Below, piece by piece: positions 4,620 to 6,128 of a stretch of 6,128 bases of DNA. The notes beneath the pieces are model-generated. The model did no database searches, had not been told where the DNA came from, and was given only the letters and a program-made list of their open reading frames with translations. The position numbers and the translations under genes were made by a program. This stretch comes from Bacteroidales bacterium (GTDB taxonomy: Bacteria; Bacteroidota; Bacteroidia; Bacteroidales; JAGOPY01), in the NCBI GenBank assembly GCA_030638325.1, contig DAOWEV010000257.1:1-6128 (forward strand). The letters run 5' to 3'. The stretch's first letter is position 1; each line of letters starts with the position of its first letter.

Positions 4620-6077
4620 ATGACAAAAGTACTAGTCTTAGGTGCCGGGGTTTCAGGCCATACTGCAGCCTCCTTTTTAAAGAAGAAACTCGGGAAAAAA
4701 CACGAAGTGGTGGTGGTTTCACCAAGCAGCTATTATCAATGGATACCCTCTAATATCTGGGTAGGGGTGGGTAGAATGACGGTTGACCAGGTACGGTTCG
4801 ATCTCCGGAAGGTATATGACCGCTGGGAAATTGACTTCAAACAGGCCAAAGCTATCCGGATCCATCCTGAAGGTGACCAGATCCTCAGGAAACCTTATGT
4901 TACTATTGAATACATTTCTGATGACAAAAAAGGACAAACAGAAAAAGTGGATTATGATTACCTGATCAATGCCACCGGCCCAATGTTGAATTTCCCTGCC
5001 ACCGAAGGGCTGGGCCCCGGTAAACATACCCTGTCGGTATGTTCATACAGCCATGCTTCCCATGCCTGGGAAAAACTGCAGGAGTCTATTAAACGCATGG
5101 AAAAGGGAGAACGGCAGCGGTTCCTGATCGGCACAGGGCACGCCATGACAACCTGCCAGGGAGCCGCTTTTGAATATGCCCTGAATATAGCTTTTGAGCT
5201 GAGACAGAGAAAATTACTGCATCTCGCTGACATAACCTGGATCACCAATGAATATGAGCCGGGCGATTTTGGCATGGGGGGTGCTTTCATTAAAAGAGGT
5301 GGCTATATCACCCCGACCAAGGTATTTGCTGAATCTATATTATCTGAGAATGGAATAAAATGGATCAAACGGGCTGGTGTTTATAAAGTTGAGGAAGGAA
5401 ACGCACATTATGAAACCCTGGCCGGAGAATACAAGCAGCAGGAATTCGACTTTGCCATGCTGATCCCGTCATTCAAAGGGCATGATATGAAAGCTTTCGA
5501 TATGCAGAATAATGATATCACTTCAAAGATATTTGCCCCAAACGGTTTTACACTCGTGGATGCTGATTATACCCCAAAACCATATGATGAATGGGATATT
5601 TCGGATTGGCCTGAAACCTACGAAAATCCGAATTACAAGAATATATTTGCCATTGGGATTGCATTTGCGCCTCCTCATGCCATATCCAAACCGATGAAAA
5701 GCGCCAACGGGACCCCGCTGTTTCCTTCACCTCCCCGAACGGGGATGCCCTCTGGTGTTATCGGTAAGGTGGTTGCATTGAATATCGCCGATAAGATCAA
5801 ATACGGACACACCGAATACAAACACAAAGCCAATATGGGACGAATGGGTGCGGCCTGTGTAGTTTCTGCCGGATATAGCCTCACAAAGGGAATGGCTGCC
5901 ACAATGACAGTTTCCCCTATCGTACCTGACTGGAAAAAATACCCTGAATGGGGGCGGGACATCAATACTACTGTGGGAGAAATAGGAACAGCCGGTCACT
6001 GGATCAAACTCTTCCTGCATTATATGTTTATGCATAAGGCGAAGGGATATCCTTTTTGGTGGTTGTTGCCGGAGTGA
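4620..6077 (+). CDS. sqr: Sulfide:quinone oxidoreductase (FAD-dependent, pyridine nucleotide-disulfide family)
   Basis: A complete 485-residue flavoprotein. It opens with strand VLVLGAG and the dinucleotide motif GAGVSG (8-13), so ATG at 4620 is secure. The NATGP motif is at 117-121. Three cysteines sit where sulfide:quinone oxidoreductases carry theirs: C141 in SVCSYSHA, C179 in TTCQGAAFE and C413 in GAACVVSAG. The second FAD motif reads NIFAIGIAFAPP (341-352), with Ile in place of the usual GD aspartate, as I recall for type III-like members; the length also exceeds the roughly 430 residues of type I. The C-terminus (460-485) is aromatic and amphipathic and should dock the enzyme on the membrane. 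The reaction is oxidation of sulfide to sulfane sulfur/polysulfide with reduction of quinone, probably menaquinone. It stands alone on its strand, with no sulfur-transferase neighbour in view. Subtype is less certain than the family. Confidence 0.87.
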   Translation: MTKVLVLGAGVSGHTAASFLKKKLGKKHEVVVVSPSSYYQWIPSNIWVGVGRMTVDQVRFDLRKVYDRWEIDFKQAKAIRIHPEGDQILRKPYVTIEYISDDKKGQTEKVDYDYLINATGPMLNFPATEGLGPGKHTLSVCSYSHASHAWEKLQESIKRMEKGERQRFLIGTGHAMTTCQGAAFEYALNIAFELRQRKLLHLADITWITNEYEPGDFGMGGAFIKRGGYITPTKVFAESILSENGIKWIKRAGVYKVEEGNAHYETLAGEYKQQEFDFAMLIPSFKGHDMKAFDMQNNDITSKIFAPNGFTLVDADYTPKPYDEWDISDWPETYENPNYKNIFAIGIAFAPPHAISKPMKSANGTPLFPSPPRTGMPSGVIGKVVALNIADKIKYGHTEYKHKANMGRMGAACVVSAGYSLTKGMAATMTVSPIVPDWKKYPEWGRDINTTVGEIGTAGHWIKLFLHYMFMHKAKGYPFWWLLPE

Positions 6078-6128
6078 CGGAGGGACGGTAGGTGGTTGAC
6101 GGTTGACGGTTGACGGTAGGCGGTTGAC
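6071..6128 (-). repeat. Heptamer array, GTCAACC family (inverted), running off the window
   Basis: On the plus strand two octamers (GGAGTGAC, GGAGGGAC) lead into heptamers GGTAGGT, GGTTGAC three times, GGTAGGC and GGTTGAC, ending exactly at the window edge. The first octamer contains the TGA stop of the oxidoreductase gene. The units are the reverse complement of those at 3495-3529. Confidence 0.8.

Noticed and set aside
4426..4623. Open frame of 65 codons before the oxidoreductase gene
   Set aside because: It is made of a REP-like hairpin and heptamer units and runs through the presumed promoter; composition and content are not those of a protein gene.

Overview
The window looks like a Bacteroidota (Bacteroidetes) chromosome fragment, probably from an uncultured genome. 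The evidence is two promoters that fit the Bacteroidetes layout (TTG or TTTG, 19 bases, TAnnTTTG-like box), A-rich leaders with little Shine-Dalgarno sequence, a secreted glycosidase of a type common in that phylum, and tandem heptamer repeats in almost every intergenic gap. The species cannot be told from the sequence alone.

Left half, minus strand (25-3078): one exported, multidomain glycoside hydrolase locus. It has a signal peptide, an amidotransferase-like alpha/beta domain, a beta-sandwich and an (alpha/alpha)6 catalytic domain of the glycogen-debranching/glucoamylase-like type. It is cut into two reading frames of 370 and 637 codons by one in-frame TAG at 1966-1968. No frame change is needed to join them, so this is either a recent nonsense mutation, a sequencing error or read-through. 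Its far C-terminus switches abruptly, near position 240, from glycosidase sequence of normal GC content to a very AT-rich tail coding for TPR helices. That suggests a recombination, fusion or assembly junction.

Centre, plus strand (3079-4250): a small toxin-antitoxin cluster. A 59-residue HicB-like antitoxin stands without a HicA partner and has its own promoter with repeated TCTAATTT boxes. It is followed by a complete Phd/YefM-type antitoxin and PIN-domain VapC-type toxin pair whose genes overlap by 4 bases. A near-ideal Bacteroidetes promoter lies inside a 27-bp palindrome that probably serves as the autoregulatory operator of this pair.

Spacer (4224-4619): about 400 bases without a gene, packed with three REP-like hairpins of one family, a larger imperfect hairpin and a heptamer array.

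Right part, plus strand (4620-6077): a complete sulfide:quinone oxidoreductase with all three expected cysteines (C141, C179, C413). It would oxidise sulfide at the membrane and feed electrons to the quinone pool. Its stop codon runs into a GGTTGAC heptamer array that continues to the window end.

The genes do not form one pathway. The common theme is a repeat-rich, rearrangement-prone stretch: two heptamer families each occur in opposite orientations around the toxin-antitoxin and sulfide genes. I see no convincing new multi-gene system. The best leads are the amber-split glycosidase, its TPR junction and the paired inverted heptamer arrays.
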